64,000 bases of DNA from Paludisphaera mucosa. GTDB lineage: Bacteria > Planctomycetota > Planctomycetia > Isosphaerales > Isosphaeraceae. Made by a program: the position numbers and the translations under genes. Below, piece after piece: positions 63,049 to 64,000 of the stretch (the first letter of the stretch is position 1; each line of letters starts with the position of its first letter). Where the stretch lies: contig NZ_JARRAG010000002.1 of assembly GCF_029589435.1 (NCBI RefSeq), forward strand, positions 5,146,001 to 5,210,000, written 5' to 3'. Under the pieces are notes generated by a model, which did no database searches, had not been told where the DNA came from, and saw only the letters and a list, made by a program, of their open reading frames with translations.

Positions 63049-64000
63049 ATGGATGCCCTGGCCCTCCGATCGGCTTCCGGCGAGAGCATGGAGACGCGAC
63101 GCGGCCGTTGCGGATCGCGCGCCGCTTTCACGCTGATCGAGCTGCTGGTCGCCGTCTCGATCGTCGGCCTGCTGCTCGCGTTGCTCCTCCCCGCCGTCCA
63201 GTCCGCGCGCGAGGCCGCGCGGCGCATGCAATGCACCAACAACTTGCGGCAACTGGGCCTGGCGATGCATCTCTACGCCGAGCAGACGGGGCGGTTCCCG
63301 TTGGTCCAGCATCAGTATCGCAACTATCTGATGTTCTGCGACGTCCCCGCCTACAACGCCTACAACTTCGCCGTCGACGTGGACTGGATGGCCAATACGA
63401 CCGTCGACCTGATGGATTGGGAAACGTTCCACTGTCCATCCGACCCCGAGTCGAAGAAGGCCCTCTTCAGCTATCCAACCTGCTGGGGCGATGGGGACAT
63501 GAACGGGATCTTCAGCAACATCCCCTTCGTTACGCACTGGACCTCGCTGGTCGAGGTCAGCGACGGACTCGGCAACACCGCGGCCGCCTCGGAATTCCTG
63601 GTCGGGGCCCTGCCCCCCACGGAAAGTCGCCGCCTGTACTATCAACCGGCGGAGCAGCCGACGTCGCCCATGGCACCCCCCTGGGGCCCGGATCGGCTGT
63701 TCTCCCGTTGCCTCGATCTGAAGGATATGGTCCCGCTGGTCGGGATCTTCATGGGGCAGGCCGACCTCCACGGGGGGCCGATTCAGTACAGCCACTTTCT
63801 CACGCCCAACCGCCCGTCCTGCCAGAGCATGGGTCGGCTACCAACCCCCGAGGCGGCTATCACGGCGAGCAGCTTCCACCCCGGCGGCGTGAATCTGCTG
63901 AGGGCCGACGGCCGCGTCGGCTTCGTCAAGGACTCGATCGATCGAGGCGCCTGGAGGGCGATGGGGACGCGCGCCGGCGGCGAGATCGTCCAGGGCTCCG
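63049..64000 (+). CDS. DUF1559 pseudopilin-like protein, truncated by the window end
   Basis: 317 residues visible from the ATG at 63049 (GGAG upstream); no stop is reached. The prepilin leader reads [57 protein letters not shown]. The residue before the cleavage position is Ala instead of the usual Gly. The body has the DUF1559 FHCPSDPES segment. It nears its end with [40 protein letters not shown], containing the H-x9-DG tail, so only a few residues are missing. It is a second copy of the family seen at 13281-14351, but the central domain is quite different. Confidence 0.92.
   Translation, partial: MDALALRSASGESMETRRGRCGSRAAFTLIELLVAVSIVGLLLALLLPAVQSAREAARRMQCTNNLRQLGLAMHLYAEQTGRFPLVQHQYRNYLMFCDVPAYNAYNFAVDVDWMANTTVDLMDWETFHCPSDPESKKALFSYPTCWGDGDMNGIFSNIPFVTHWTSLVEVSDGLGNTAAASEFLVGALPPTESRRLYYQPAEQPTSPMAPPWGPDRLFSRCLDLKDMVPLVGIFMGQADLHGGPIQYSHFLTPNRPSCQSMGRLPTPEAAITASSFHPGGVNLLRADGRVGFVKDSIDRGAWRAMGTRAGGEIVQGS

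Overview
The window is very GC-rich chromosomal DNA from a planctomycete, most likely of the Isosphaeraceae (Paludisphaera, Singulisphaera or Aquisphaera type). This is an inference from gene content: two DUF1559 pseudopilin-like proteins with the H-x9-DG tail, a DUF1080 sugar hydrolase, two ECF-sigma/Ser-Thr-kinase pairs, two PEP-CTERM tails, a secreted CAP protein with the planctomycetal LEPRRLLS leader motif, and long hybrid sensor kinases. No rRNA, tRNA, CRISPR array, insertion sequence or phage gene was recognised.

Layout. 1-2.9 kb: an ECF sigma factor, its membrane kinase and a partial membrane-anchored protein in one minus-strand operon. 3-10.2 kb: TPR protein, DUF1080 hydrolase, class A beta-lactamase-like enzyme, CAP/beta-repeat protein, FMN-binding stress protein and small envelope proteins. 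10.7-13 kb: a response regulator with an RsbW-like ATPase domain followed by a REC-histidine kinase. 13.3-15.9 kb: DUF1559 protein, lipoprotein, nitrilase-family amidohydrolase. 15.9-19.6 kb: an arsenic operon (arsR-arsM-arsC-acr3 plus a small gene) with overlapping genes and an operator placed inside a consensus promoter. 19.7-29 kb: GH10-like glycosidase, aldose epimerase, PBP4-type peptidase, ferritin-like protein. 27.2-31.3 kb: a large mechanosensitive channel that appears split in two at a run of five Gs.

31.5-41.4 kb: a CbiA/CobB homologue that has lost its key residues, a HEAT/TPR protein, a PEP-CTERM protein, a ComEA-like HhH protein, uvrB, a long inverted repeat, a periplasmic-binding lipoprotein, then nadC overlapping birA. 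41.7-43.7 kb: small membrane proteins, two of which share an unrecognised WTDPDFEDG motif. 43.7-48.4 kb: a sialidase-like protein, rnpB (RNase P RNA) with its own promoter, a YbaK-type deacylase, a headless gene remnant and a metallopeptidase-TPR protein. 48.6-54.7 kb: an alpha-amylase, a second sigma/kinase pair and a PEP-CTERM protein. 54.8-62.6 kb: a 1662-residue seven-PAS hybrid kinase, a c-haem membrane protein and an HlyD-type efflux adaptor. The window ends in a second DUF1559 gene.

Regulation and signalling dominate: two ECF sigma-kinase modules, three two-component proteins and ArsR. Many genes have a TATACT/TACAAT-like -10 box but no clear -35. The most unusual items are the split channel, the extended and possibly exported arsenate reductase, the catalytically stripped CbiA homologue, the WTDPDFEDG proteins and the CAP protein with seven 37-residue repeats.
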